This document shows, piece after piece, positions 25,679-35,183 of a DNA stretch of 64,000 nt. The position numbers and the translations under genes are program-made. Where the stretch lies: NCBI RefSeq assembly GCF_030167905.1, contig NZ_JARGNA010000005.1, positions 281,689 through 345,688 on the forward strand, given 5' to 3'. Source of the stretch: Flavobacterium terrisoli (GTDB lineage: Bacteria; Bacteroidota; Bacteroidia; Flavobacteriales; Flavobacteriaceae). Within the stretch, counting starts at the first letter, position 1. Each line of letters opens with the position of its first letter. Under the pieces are notes generated by a model that was not told where the DNA came from, made no database searches, and saw only the letters and a list, made by a program, of their open reading frames with translations.

Positions 25679-26683
25679 TTGGACGAAGTAGTAAAGATTA
25701 TCAACGATATAAAATCCGGAAAAGTCAAGCCCATCTATTTTTTGATGGGTGAAGAGCCTTATTATATTGATCGGATTACGGAATATTTGGAGCACAACCT
25801 TTTGACAGAAGACGAGAAAGGTTTCAACCAAATGGTCTTATATGGCCGTGATACTTCCATTGATGAGATTGTTTCCAATGCAAAGCGTTATCCGATGATG
25901 GCCGAACGCCAGGTGGTGATTGTAAAAGAAGCGCAGGATTTGGCCAAAACCATTGATAAATTGGAACCTTATGCCGAGAATCCACAACCGACAACGGTTT
26001 TGGTAATGGCTTACAAATACAAAACCCTTGACAAGCGTAAAAAAGTAACCAAGACCTTAGAAAAACACGGTTTGGTTTACGAAAGTAAAAAAATGTATGA
26101 AAACCAGGTCGGGCAATGGATTACCAGGGTTTTACAGGGTAGAGGTTATACCATTGAGCCCAAAGCCAATGCAATGCTGGTGGCTTTCTTAGGAAATGAT
26201 CTAAGCCGAATTGCCAATGAGTTGACCAAGCTTGAAATCATTTTGCCAAAAGGAAGCACCATTACGCCGCATCATATTGAGGAAAATATTGGATTCAGCA
26301 AGGATTTTAATGTGTTTGAGTTTCGGAAAGCGATTGGTGAAGGCAATCAAATAAAAGCGTATCAGATTGCCACTTATTTTGCCCAAAACCAAAAAGAAAA
26401 TCCTATGGTTGTGGTCAATGGTCAGGTTTTTTCTTTTTTCTCAGCTTTGTTGCAATACCATGGACTGAAAGATAAATCACCATCAAATGTGGCCAAGGTT
26501 TTAAAGGTAAACCCTTATTTTGTTAATGATTATATTGGTGCCGCCCGAAATTATCCAATGCGAAAAGTGAGCGGTATTGTGGCTACTTTGCGAGACATTG
26601 ATGTCAAAGGGAAAGGAGTAGGCGCGGCTAATCTGGATGACGCCGATTTGTACAAAGAGATGTTAGTTAGCATATTCAGATAA
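25679..26683 (+). CDS. holA: DNA polymerase III subunit delta
   Basis: This is a 334-residue clamp-loader subunit. The N-terminal AAA+-like domain contains KPIYFLMGEEPYYIDRITEYLE, near the usual delta GEExxxI pattern. Later parts include NLDDADLYKEMLVSIFR at the end. The start is a TTG at 25679-25681, giving MDEVVKIINDIKSGK as the family N-terminus. No in-frame ATG lies upstream, so TTG is the only start that keeps the conserved first helix. The 54-bp gap to the divergent HSDR_N gene carries CCAAATAACCAA words and leaves little room for a leader. It ends at a strong bidirectional terminator. Confidence 0.93.
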   Translation: MDEVVKIINDIKSGKVKPIYFLMGEEPYYIDRITEYLEHNLLTEDEKGFNQMVLYGRDTSIDEIVSNAKRYPMMAERQVVIVKEAQDLAKTIDKLEPYAENPQPTTVLVMAYKYKTLDKRKKVTKTLEKHGLVYESKKMYENQVGQWITRVLQGRGYTIEPKANAMLVAFLGNDLSRIANELTKLEIILPKGSTITPHHIEENIGFSKDFNVFEFRKAIGEGNQIKAYQIATYFAQNQKENPMVVVNGQVFSFFSALLQYHGLKDKSPSNVAKVLKVNPYFVNDYIGAARNYPMRKVSGIVATLRDIDVKGKGVGAANLDDADLYKEMLVSIFR

Positions 26684-26689
26684 AAAAAA

Positions 26690-26723
26690 GAAACCCTCAT
26701 TAAATTAATAATGAGGGTTTTTT
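26690..26723. terminator. Bidirectional terminator, holA / T9SS protein
   Basis: AAACCCTCAT (26691-26700) and ATGAGGGTTT (26711-26720) with a TAAATTAATA loop sit between convergent genes, with A and T runs on either side. Confidence 0.9.
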
Positions 26724-26744
26724 ATTGAATTTAAAAGCTGAGAG

Positions 26745-29700
26745 TTATCTCTTTACTACACGAAGTGTTTTTACTACTTCATCCTGAGTGATTACTACAT
26801 TGTAAACACCGCTTGGATATTGTGATCCAATAGCTGAAGATTCCATACTGTTCACTCCGATTTGTTGTTGGTCTACCAATCTTCCAATCATATCGTAAAC
26901 TTTAATGCTTACCGGTGAATTACTTTCGGTAGTCACATCAATCAGGAAGTTGTTGGCAAATGGATTTGGATAAGCCGTTGCATTAAATGCTCTATCGGTT
27001 TGTGTTTTAACAATGACACCGCCTTCATCATTTCCATCACCATTTCCACCCGGAACAATCAATTGACAATCCTTACCAGAGTAATAATTACCAAATAACT
27101 GAACATCAACAAAAACTGAATAAGTTGCTCCAGGAGTTAAAGGCGCTAACGCTTCAAAATCACTCAATCTGAAATTGTTAAAGGTATGCTCCACAAATTG
27201 ATTGTATCCTAACTCTTCACTGGTTAGGGTAAAGCGATACATTGTAGTGTAATTTACAGTATTAGAATACAATATTGTACTCATAGTCGCGGGTGTGATT
27301 CCGTCTTCGTCACAAGCAGTCATAAAGGCTTCCGGAGCCGGTGGTGTTGTAACCGTACATGGATCACCATATACTCCCCAAACTTCTTCACCGTCAATCA
27401 ATACTTTTGCTTTTACTCTAACTATATAATCAGTATCGTAAGTTAGTGGTAATGCATTTGGTGCAGTACCAGCCATTATCATTGAGAAGTTGTTGTAAAG
27501 TCTTTCAAACTCTTTAACAACACCAGGATTAGAGGCCAATGCAACTTCATATCGGTAACCAAGAGCATAGCTCACGGAAGTACAAGCAATAGAAGATGAC
27601 ATAGAAGTAGCGGTTGTACCACAATGAACCAATTTAGTCAATGGAACACCAGGTGTTGAGATTAAACAAGGTGTGCTAAATGGTTGTTCTTCACCGTTTA
27701 TCACAACAGCAACCATTACTGAATACTGAGTGTTGTAAGCAAGAATATCAGTCATTCCAAAGTTAAAGTTTCTGAATGCCCTTGGCAAATCAACAGTTGT
27801 ATTTGTAGATAAATTAGTTATTCTGAACAAATAAGATAGTCCAGGACCTGTATAGTTTGCATTCGTAGCTGTGATGGTTGCTTTTGCTTTTGGCAAAGTA
27901 CTGCCACAGAAGCTAGGTAAAATATTCACCAGGACTGGTGCGCAACCTTCTGATAAAAATCCGTCACAGTCATCATCGATACCATTGAAACAAACTTCAG
28001 TCGCATTAGGATGTACATTTGGATCATTGTCATCACAGTCACCACCAACTATAGCAGCGCCAGGAATAATTCCACAAAAATCAAGTGCAGTGTTATCATC
28101 TCCATAACCATCGCCATCAATATCTCCGTAATAAGTATAACAATCGTTGCTAAAGAATACATTGTCAAGATAAATCTGAGTAGGAGTGGTCGTATTTTGC
28201 TCTAATTTTATTCCGGCAACCTGATTTAAAATAGCATTAGTATATTGAGATAACTCAATGTTTATTGAATTCCAACCTGCTGTAAGATTAGTCTTTTCGA
28301 TTAATTGCTCTCCACCATTCCATAAAAGAGAAATGAATATTCTTGAGGTAGCAGGATTCGAAGTTAAAGGCGCATTAAGATAAATATCTAAATGTAGATT
28401 CGTCATGCCTTCAACGTTGAAATTAGCATAGGTTTCAACTGCAGGATTTGGTCGGTGAACTAAACCAAGGTATCCGAAGTTTTCTAATTTCAAACAGTTA
28501 TTTGTACCATTTGGAACTTCAGTCATCGTTGTTGCTGCTGTCCAATTGGCTCGTACTGCTTTAATATCAGTTGGGTAAAGCGTTGGTGAGCCTGTATACA
28601 TCGAAACATATCTGTCCGGTGTTCTTGGATATGGCGCCGGAGAAGCAGTTGGTGGCCCATAAGCAACTACAAATTGAGCAGTTACACTTCCCGCAGCATA
28701 AGTTGCTGTTGCCGCTTGAGTAGCTGTAATAGTTGCAGTTCCGCCACCTACAATTGTTATGGTGTTTCCTGAAATTGTGGCTACTGATGGAGCACTACTG
28801 GTATAAGTGAAAGCACCTGCACTATTAGAAGTTGGCTGCGTTATTGTGAATGCCGGATCTCCTGCCGTTTTTGCCGGAATCGAGAATCCGGTAATCGTTG
28901 GCGGCTCAAGGGTTGGAGCTCTGTAGAAATAAATGTTGTCTACATAAATATTTTTTAAAGGTGTAACCGCACCGGTTGGGCTAACAAACTGAATATTATT
29001 AATTGCAGTTAATGGTGCGCCTGCAAAAGATGCCAATGGAATATCAAAGCTTGCCCATGTATTCACAGGTGTAATCGCTATATATTGCACATTGTTCAAT
29101 CTTACCCAAACCGTACCATTATCAAGAGAATGAATATCAAAATGCAACGTTGACATAGGGGAAACATCTGTATTAGCAAAACTCATCTGAGCTAGAACAT
29201 AATTTTGCAAATATTTTGTTGCATCTCCGGAAAGAGACACGTCACTTATTGTTGCGTTACCACCCCAAGTAGGTGTTGGTGTAATATTAGTATAAGCTCC
29301 ACTATAACAAGAGATAACATCCCAGGCATTTCTGGCCGGTGGTGTAGGTGCTGGTGTATTTAATGGTGGAACAGCAACATTTAATGTAGCAGTTATTGAT
29401 CCTGCTTCAAAAGATCCGCTAGCAGCTTGTGAAGCTGTAATGGTTGATGTACCAGGAGCTACTAAATGCACAGTGCTACCACTAATTGTTGCTACTGCAG
29501 GATTACTACTGGTATATGTCCAGGCACCTGGGCTATTTGAAGTTGGTTGGGTTAATGCAAAGTCAGCATCACCAAAAACTTTTGATGGAACCGTGAAGTT
29601 AGTAATCGTTGGTGGAGTACCGGCAACGTAGAAATAAATATTATCTACAAACATATTTCTTAAAGTACCTGCTCCAAGTGGATTTTCAATCTTAACAACA

Positions 29701-32465
29701 TTAACTGAAGTTAAATTCACTCCAATTGCTGAATATTGAGACAAAGGAATATCTATACTCGTCCATGAATTTACACCGACATTAATGTCTTTTCTGTTAG
29801 TTCCTACCCATAACCATAAAAGAGTGGCATCCATTGAATAGATATCAACGTGTATGTGGGTCATAGTTGAAACATTTTTTGCAGCAAATGCAATTTGTCC
29901 AAAAGTAAAATTGTTTACATATCTGGCATTATTACCGGCTAATGAAACATCTGTAGTTGTAGTATTAGCGCTCCAGGTTGGCGTAGCTTCAAGAGCATAA
30001 GCGCCACTGTAGTAAGAAATAACGTTTGTTGCTACTCTTGCCGGAGGCGTTGGTGCTGCTGCAGGTGTTACCAATAACGAAGCCGTTTTACTTAATGCAC
30101 CATAAGTTCCGTCTGAAGCTTGAGTTGCAGTAATAGTTGTTGTTCCACCGGCTAAAATAGTTACTGTATTCCCGCTGATAGTTGCAACTGCTGTATTACT
30201 ACTGGTGTATGACCAAGTACCTGAACTATTAGATGTTGGTGCAGTTAAGGCAAATGCTGCGTCTCCAACAGCTTTTGGTGATGGAACGGTGAAGGCGCCT
30301 TGTGTTGGCGGTTGCAAAGAAGCTGGTCTATAGAAATAAATATTATCAAAATAAGAATTTCTTAAAGGACTTGCTCCCTGTGGGTTTTCAATCCTAACAT
30401 TATTAACCGAAGTTAAATCAACGCCAATCGCTGAATATTGCGATAAAGGAATGTCAATACTAGTCCATGTATTTGGTGTAACAGAAATATCCTTTCTGTT
30501 AGTCCCTACCCACAACCATAAAAGAGTCGCGTCTAATGAATAAACATCAATGTGAACAGTGGTCATGGCAGAAACATTTACAGCGGTAAAATTGCACTGC
30601 CCGAAAGTATAAGTACTTATGTATCTAGTCGTATTGCCTCCTATAGAAACATCTGTATTACTTCCTCCACCGCCATTAGTCCAATTGACCCCTGCGGTAT
30701 TTGTATAAGAATTGCTATATGCAGAAACAACATCCCAAGTGTTTCTTGCAGGTGGTACTGGTGCAGCGGCTGGGGTTACAGCAAATGTAGCTGTCGTACT
30801 TCCGGCACTGTAAGCTCCATTGGCAGCTTGTGTAGCTGTAATGGTTGATGTTCCCAATCCAACAACAGTTAAGGTGTTTCCACTAATAGTGGCCACTGCA
30901 GGATTACTACTGGTGTAAGAGAAAGCACCTGCGCTGTTAGAAGTTGGAGGGGTTAAAGTGAAAGGAGCATCACCAACCTGTTTGGAAGGAACTGTAAAGG
31001 CTCCTAATGTTGGAGCAATCGGTGCAGCCGGATCTCTCCAGAAATAAAGGTTGTCAATGATTAAAATTTGATTGGTTGTTGTGGTAGTACCCACTTTAAA
31101 CTCGTCATACTTTATCTCGCGAATTTGTGTTAAATCCAAGCCAGGGAAAGTAGTCGAATTTACGTTGATGTTAACGCTTGTCCACGCTCCCGGTGTTAAA
31201 GTTATCGTCTGAGAGGTTTCAAAAGTACCTCCGGTAGTTTTAATTAAAAAGAGTCTTATTGAATTTAAGGTTGGAGAATAAATATCAACGTGTAATTTAT
31301 TGATTAGCGAAACATTTATGTCAGATCCAATTCGAGTACCTTGATAAGTTGTGTTTGGATTTTGATATTGTTTTACAGGATCACCACCATATGAAGGTGT
31401 TGTCATGTTATTAGGGTAATTTGATGCTTGACCCCAGTTTGGGTTAAAATCAGTTCCTGCTACATCAGTGTATGCACCGGAAAAAATGGAAATAACATCC
31501 ACGGCGTTTCTGGCCGGTTGTGTTGGAGCTGCGGGAATTACAGCTGATACGACAAGTGAGGCAGTTGTACTTCCTGCAGTATAGCTTGAGGTAAAAGCCT
31601 GAGTAGCAGTAATGGTTGTTGTTCCTGCGCCTACAATATGTATCTGGTTGCCGCTTACAATAGTCGCAACAGCCGTGTTGCTGCTGGTATATGAAAAAGT
31701 ACCTGCGCTATTAGAAGTTGGGGGTGTAATAACAAAATCTGGATCAGTAGTTAACTTAGGGCCGACTGTAAATGCCCCAAATGTAGGAGCAGGATTTGGT
31801 GAAGTTACCGTAAGTGTTGCTGTTGTGTTACCTCCAATATGGGTCGCATCTGCAGCCTGAATTGCTGTAATGGTAGAAGTTCCTGTAAAACCTGTAATGC
31901 GTAATTGATTACCACTAACAATAGTGGCTACGTTTGCATTGCTACTGGTATAAGTAAAAGCCCCCGAACTATCAGAAGTTGGCGGAGTTATAACAGAATC
32001 AGCATCACCTACTACTTTAGGGCCAACCGTAAAGGGTCCGAATACCGGAGCAGGTAATGTCGCACAAGAAGCGGCAAAATTTGCATTGGTAGGAAGGTCC
32101 CATCTTACTTCTGTTCCGCTTATGATTACAAAAATAGTAGCAACATAAAGGGAAGGGGTTGAGGCTGCCGTAAAAGTATAGGTCAATGTTTTATTAGCAT
32201 TACTCCATACAGGAGTTGCTGCTACATTAACTCCTCCCGGATTTGCTCCTATATTTGCGTTTGCAATACTAGAAACTGTATTTGCAAACTCTAGCTTCAT
32301 TTCATAAGTTGTACCACTTACATTTCGACAGGTATAATTAAGTGTATACGTCGTGGGGTTTGCAGAAGTCCTTGGAGAAGCACAGTAAGTAACTTGTGCC
32401 AAACAATCATACCCGGTGGCTAGTAAAATGACTAACAAGAATATTAGTTTTTTAATTTTCTTCAT
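26745..32465 (-). CDS. Large T9SS type A surface protein with alternating Ig-like and jelly-roll modules
   Basis: This 1906-residue secreted protein has a signal peptide at 1-24 (ending CLAQ). After an N-terminal domain (about 25-135) come six Ig-like modules of 75-85 residues, each with TPPTSNSAGAFSYTSSN and ATISGNT-like strands: two in tandem (about 140-310), then four that alternate with five jelly-roll, carbohydrate-binding-like modules (about 312-478, 565-715, 802-945, 1035-1185 and 1272-1445), most ending in YVDNIYFYR. Then follow a MopE-type motif (DGDGYGDD..DCDDNDP..GIDDDCDG, about 1448-1505), three FN3-like domains (about 1512-1805) and a T9SS type A sorting domain (about 1822-1906, YPNPF..KVYDMIGR..VVKR). 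Role inferred: glycan or cell adhesion. It is not a recognised enzyme. Confidence 0.88.
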   Translation of the reverse strand: MKKIKKLIFLLVILLATGYDCLAQVTYCASPRTSANPTTYTLNYTCRNVSGTTYEMKLEFANTVSSIANANIGANPGGVNVAATPVWSNANKTLTYTFTAASTPSLYVATIFVIISGTEVRWDLPTNANFAASCATLPAPVFGPFTVGPKVVGDADSVITPPTSDSSGAFTYTSSNANVATIVSGNQLRITGFTGTSTITAIQAADATHIGGNTTATLTVTSPNPAPTFGAFTVGPKLTTDPDFVITPPTSNSAGTFSYTSSNTAVATIVSGNQIHIVGAGTTTITATQAFTSSYTAGSTTASLVVSAVIPAAPTQPARNAVDVISIFSGAYTDVAGTDFNPNWGQASNYPNNMTTPSYGGDPVKQYQNPNTTYQGTRIGSDINVSLINKLHVDIYSPTLNSIRLFLIKTTGGTFETSQTITLTPGAWTSVNINVNSTTFPGLDLTQIREIKYDEFKVGTTTTTNQILIIDNLYFWRDPAAPIAPTLGAFTVPSKQVGDAPFTLTPPTSNSAGAFSYTSSNPAVATISGNTLTVVGLGTSTITATQAANGAYSAGSTTATFAVTPAAAPVPPARNTWDVVSAYSNSYTNTAGVNWTNGGGGSNTDVSIGGNTTRYISTYTFGQCNFTAVNVSAMTTVHIDVYSLDATLLWLWVGTNRKDISVTPNTWTSIDIPLSQYSAIGVDLTSVNNVRIENPQGASPLRNSYFDNIYFYRPASLQPPTQGAFTVPSPKAVGDAAFALTAPTSNSSGTWSYTSSNTAVATISGNTVTILAGGTTTITATQASDGTYGALSKTASLLVTPAAAPTPPARVATNVISYYSGAYALEATPTWSANTTTTDVSLAGNNARYVNNFTFGQIAFAAKNVSTMTHIHVDIYSMDATLLWLWVGTNRKDINVGVNSWTSIDIPLSQYSAIGVNLTSVNVVKIENPLGAGTLRNMFVDNIYFYVAGTPPTITNFTVPSKVFGDADFALTQPTSNSPGAWTYTSSNPAVATISGSTVHLVAPGTSTITASQAASGSFEAGSITATLNVAVPPLNTPAPTPPARNAWDVISCYSGAYTNITPTPTWGGNATISDVSLSGDATKYLQNYVLAQMSFANTDVSPMSTLHFDIHSLDNGTVWVRLNNVQYIAITPVNTWASFDIPLASFAGAPLTAINNIQFVSPTGAVTPLKNIYVDNIYFYRAPTLEPPTITGFSIPAKTAGDPAFTITQPTSNSAGAFTYTSSAPSVATISGNTITIVGGGTATITATQAATATYAAGSVTAQFVVAYGPPTASPAPYPRTPDRYVSMYTGSPTLYPTDIKAVRANWTAATTMTEVPNGTNNCLKLENFGYLGLVHRPNPAVETYANFNVEGMTNLHLDIYLNAPLTSNPATSRIFISLLWNGGEQLIEKTNLTAGWNSINIELSQYTNAILNQVAGIKLEQNTTTPTQIYLDNVFFSNDCYTYYGDIDGDGYGDDNTALDFCGIIPGAAIVGGDCDDNDPNVHPNATEVCFNGIDDDCDGFLSEGCAPVLVNILPSFCGSTLPKAKATITATNANYTGPGLSYLFRITNLSTNTTVDLPRAFRNFNFGMTDILAYNTQYSVMVAVVINGEEQPFSTPCLISTPGVPLTKLVHCGTTATSMSSSIACTSVSYALGYRYEVALASNPGVVKEFERLYNNFSMIMAGTAPNALPLTYDTDYIVRVKAKVLIDGEEVWGVYGDPCTVTTPPAPEAFMTACDEDGITPATMSTILYSNTVNYTTMYRFTLTSEELGYNQFVEHTFNNFRLSDFEALAPLTPGATYSVFVDVQLFGNYYSGKDCQLIVPGGNGDGNDEGGVIVKTQTDRAFNATAYPNPFANNFLIDVTTESNSPVSIKVYDMIGRLVDQQQIGVNSMESSAIGSQYPSGVYNVVITQDEVVKTLRVVKR

Positions 32466-33222
32466 AATATTTCATTAAATAATTAATAATGTTTCTTTTG
32501 TCTACAATAAACCAAGCAATATTTTGGGGTTGCTTTACATTTATTTAAAACTAGTAGGTAGATTATATCAGTTTTCTTTCTGTTGTTTTGGGAACAAGCT
32601 GAGCGAAAGATCAACTGGGTGAAGCCGGAGTAATTTTTTTCATAGTATTCATATTTTAGTGGAAAGTAAATTTATAGTTTTTGCGATTTCATCTACAACG
32701 ATTGAGTATACAAAAACTATACACAGGGTCGTAAATATAAAAACCGGTTGTCAATTCACATTTCGCAAACGTTATAGTGTTGAGAAATTGTGAAATAAGG
32801 CTGTTGTAGTTGTGGAAATTCGCACTTTTTAAGATTAATGTTGTGTTAATGTTGTGTTATCTATTTGTTATATTCAATGATGTATGGAATTAAACTGTTT
32901 GCGAATGTGTCAAATTCTAATTTTTTTGACCTAAAAAAAACACATTGCAAAAAAATAATATTAATATTTTGAACTTTTGACAAATTGCGTAAAGGTTTTT
33001 TTTGGCTATTGTAGTAGGGATTAGCCGAAAAAAATCTCGTGAATAATTTAAAAACCAAAACTAAAGCTTCAAAATAATCACTCATTCAAATAAAGATTGG
33101 GTGAAGTTTTGTATCCCTTATAAAGGAATTTTTAGGTTTTAACTGAGCTATTTTATTGGGGAAGGTTGGTGCCGAATTAAATCAGAAGAATTCAATTTGG
33201 TGTTATTTGTGCGCATTAGTTA
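32466..33222. other. 757-bp intergenic region with a long hairpin and direct repeat
   Basis: No convincing gene is seen. The stretch holds a 13-bp near-perfect T-run/GGCTA hairpin (32996-33034). There is a two-copy ATGTTGTGTTA direct repeat (32838-32859). A short G+C-richer patch (32590-32632) stands out in otherwise AT-rich DNA. The promoter of the 1906-residue protein gene must lie in its left part, but I cannot locate an exact -7 box. Confidence 0.6.
32996..33034. repeat. Inverted repeat with T-run outer stem
   Basis: TTTTTTTTGGCTA (32996-33008) and TAGCCGAAAAAAA (33022-33034) pair with a single mismatch. The T-run is part of the stem on both strands, so it does not look like a standard terminator. 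Confidence 0.6.
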
Positions 33223-34647
33223 TTATTTTTTCTCTAATGCCTCTAATCTTTTGATGATGGCTTCGTTAGCTTTGGTAAGCTCTTCATTTTTCTTTTTTAG
33301 CTCTTCTATTTGTGCTTGTTGCTCCTGAATTGCTTTTACACTGATTGATATAAAGTCGTTATAACGAACACCAAGCATGCCTTTGTCATCTTTAGTGATA
33401 ACAGCATTATTGGCATCTCCGGCATCAATAAAGGCTTTTTCTAATTCCTGAGCGATAAATCCGTATTCTGTTTTGCCTTTAGCATCATTGTTACGGGTGT
33501 AAGATACAGGGCGAAGGGTTTTGATAAAGTCTAATCCCAAACCAGAATCCTTGATATTGTCTTTCCATCTTTTATCAGAAGTTATGGTCCAGGCTACCTG
33601 AACTCCTGCATAGCCGATAGCAGTGTTTCCAAGGCGAATCTGTCCATTAGTTGTTGCTGAAGGTACAGTTGCTCCATATCCTAAGGCAAGATTGTTTTCT
33701 CCTGTGGTGATGTTGTTCCCGGCCTGATAACCAACTGCTGTATTCCATAATCCTCTCATGCCTGATACATCTGTAACGGCATTCAGTGCCTGATAACCTA
33801 CCGCTGTACAATAACTGATGTCCCCAGTTGTAGTGCCCATTGCTTCAGCACCAATAACAGTATTTCCGTTTGCTGCCCCGTTATTTAGGCCTTGTAAGGC
33901 ATTGGTTCCAACTGCAGTGTTGTTTGTTGCTGTTCCTGCCGATCCTGCCGTACTATATCTTAAAGCATTAAGACCAATCGCGACATTATTACTTCCTATA
34001 GTAGTCGCCAATGCATTTTGACCTACTGCTACATTTCCACTTGCTCCGTTAGCTGCTGTTAAAGCATACTGACCAACTGCCACATTGTTACTTCCTGTCG
34101 TGTTGGTGGTTAAAGCATTATGGCCGATAGCGGTATTGTTTGCACCGGCGCCAAGAGTTGAAGCGGCAATAGCGCCTAATCCAAACCCAGTATTGGTAAG
34201 CCCGATTCTCCCCGCAACTGAATTGTTTCTTCTAAAAAACACGTCAACATTGGTACTCGCACCCGTTCCTATGTAATTCGCTGAAGTTACACCCGTATTT
34301 CCTGTGATGTTCCATGCATTGGATGATGATCCTGTTAATGCTGTCCAGGCAGATCCGTTATAATAATAAAAACCAACAGCAGTAACAGCCGCAGTAATGC
34401 CTGATGCTGTACCTGTTGCCACACTATTAACATAAATTATGGTAGATGTTGGAATGCTGGTCATGCTTTGTGCACGTTGTCTGTCTACTCTTGGAATTAA
34501 AATACCATCAATACTTGTAGCTGTTCCGGTTGGGTTTGCAGCCGTGACATCAAGTGTTGAACTTGGGGAAGTTGTTCCTATACCAACCTGTGCATTAGCA
34601 AAGTACGATAAGAATAAAACAGTTGATGAAAGTAAAAATCGTTTCAT
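33223..34647 (-). CDS. Surface protein with YadA-like repeats and S74 self-cleaving chaperone domain
   Basis: This 474-residue protein has a signal peptide at 1-20 (ending ANAQ) and a VGIGTTSPSSTLDV start. Residues about 155-325 repeat NTAIGHNAL / NNVAVGQNAL units, a YadA-like beta-roll used in trimeric fibres. TITSDKRWKDNI around Ser357 opens an S74 (tail-fibre, intramolecular chaperone) domain, the Ser/Lys pair expected to cut the chain after folding. The C-terminus is a coiled coil (about 430-474, EQQAQIEELKKKNEEL). Known S74 domains help trimeric beta-fibres fold and are then released. No T9SS sorting domain is present, so export is by signal peptide only. It lies between two T9SS adhesin genes. 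Confidence 0.85.
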   Translation of the reverse strand: MKRFLLSSTVLFLSYFANAQVGIGTTSPSSTLDVTAANPTGTATSIDGILIPRVDRQRAQSMTSIPTSTIIYVNSVATGTASGITAAVTAVGFYYYNGSAWTALTGSSSNAWNITGNTGVTSANYIGTGASTNVDVFFRRNNSVAGRIGLTNTGFGLGAIAASTLGAGANNTAIGHNALTTNTTGSNNVAVGQYALTAANGASGNVAVGQNALATTIGSNNVAIGLNALRYSTAGSAGTATNNTAVGTNALQGLNNGAANGNTVIGAEAMGTTTGDISYCTAVGYQALNAVTDVSGMRGLWNTAVGYQAGNNITTGENNLALGYGATVPSATTNGQIRLGNTAIGYAGVQVAWTITSDKRWKDNIKDSGLGLDFIKTLRPVSYTRNNDAKGKTEYGFIAQELEKAFIDAGDANNAVITKDDKGMLGVRYNDFISISVKAIQEQQAQIEELKKKNEELTKANEAIIKRLEALEKK

Positions 34648-35183
34648 GGTTTTTATATTTTAATTTTAGAATTCATAAATTTTTTTTAAATGATTTCTAA
34701 AAGTTATGTTTTGTGTTAAAAGTTTTTGACAGCGAAAAATACGTAAGTTATTCTAAAAAACATTTTTATCGAAGTATATATTAACTATACAGATTTTAAA
34801 TAGGGAATCTTTCTTGTTAAGTTATCCAAATATCAGGTTATCAGTGTGTTTACTCTGACTTTCTGTTTTGTATGGTTATTATTGATTTTTTTATTTGTTA
34901 AAATTGTTGAGTTGATGTATTGGTAATACAACGTTGTAGTGTTTGTTTATTTAAGTTTTTTCTTTAAAAAATAATTGAGTATTTAGCATTTATCCAATAT
35001 TGATAATTATTTATCCTTAAAAATGTGCAATAATAGGAGAGAAATCAATAATTATTGTATTTCAACTTTTATGGCATATTAATTAGATATAATAAAAAAA
35101 ATCAGAATTATTTTTATTAAAAATCAAAGCCTCAGTTTCGTTTCCGAAAAGAGGCTTTGATAAAAAAAAATACTCTGGGTTAA
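34648..35183. other. 536-bp AT-rich intergenic region
   Basis: It contains the upstream region of the S74 protein gene and, at its left end, the terminator of the 1513-residue protein gene (35121-35163). The rest is very AT-rich and I see no gene, RNA motif or recognisable promoter box in it. Confidence 0.6.
35121..35163 (-). terminator. Terminator of the 1513-residue T9SS protein gene
   Basis: ATCAAAGCCTC (35123-35133) pairs perfectly with GAGGCTTTGAT (35151-35161). A TTTTTA run follows on the minus strand, 20 bp past the stop. Confidence 0.85.

Noticed and set aside
32581..32640. Possible riboswitch (cyclic-di-GMP type) in the G+C-richer patch
   Set aside because: GAAGCCGGAG and GCGAAAG look suggestive, but the paired helices of known classes cannot be drawn.
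32861..33085. A 74-codon minus-strand frame in the 757-bp gap
   Set aside because: It is low-complexity AT-rich sequence crossing the hairpin at 32996-33034, without a recognisable domain.
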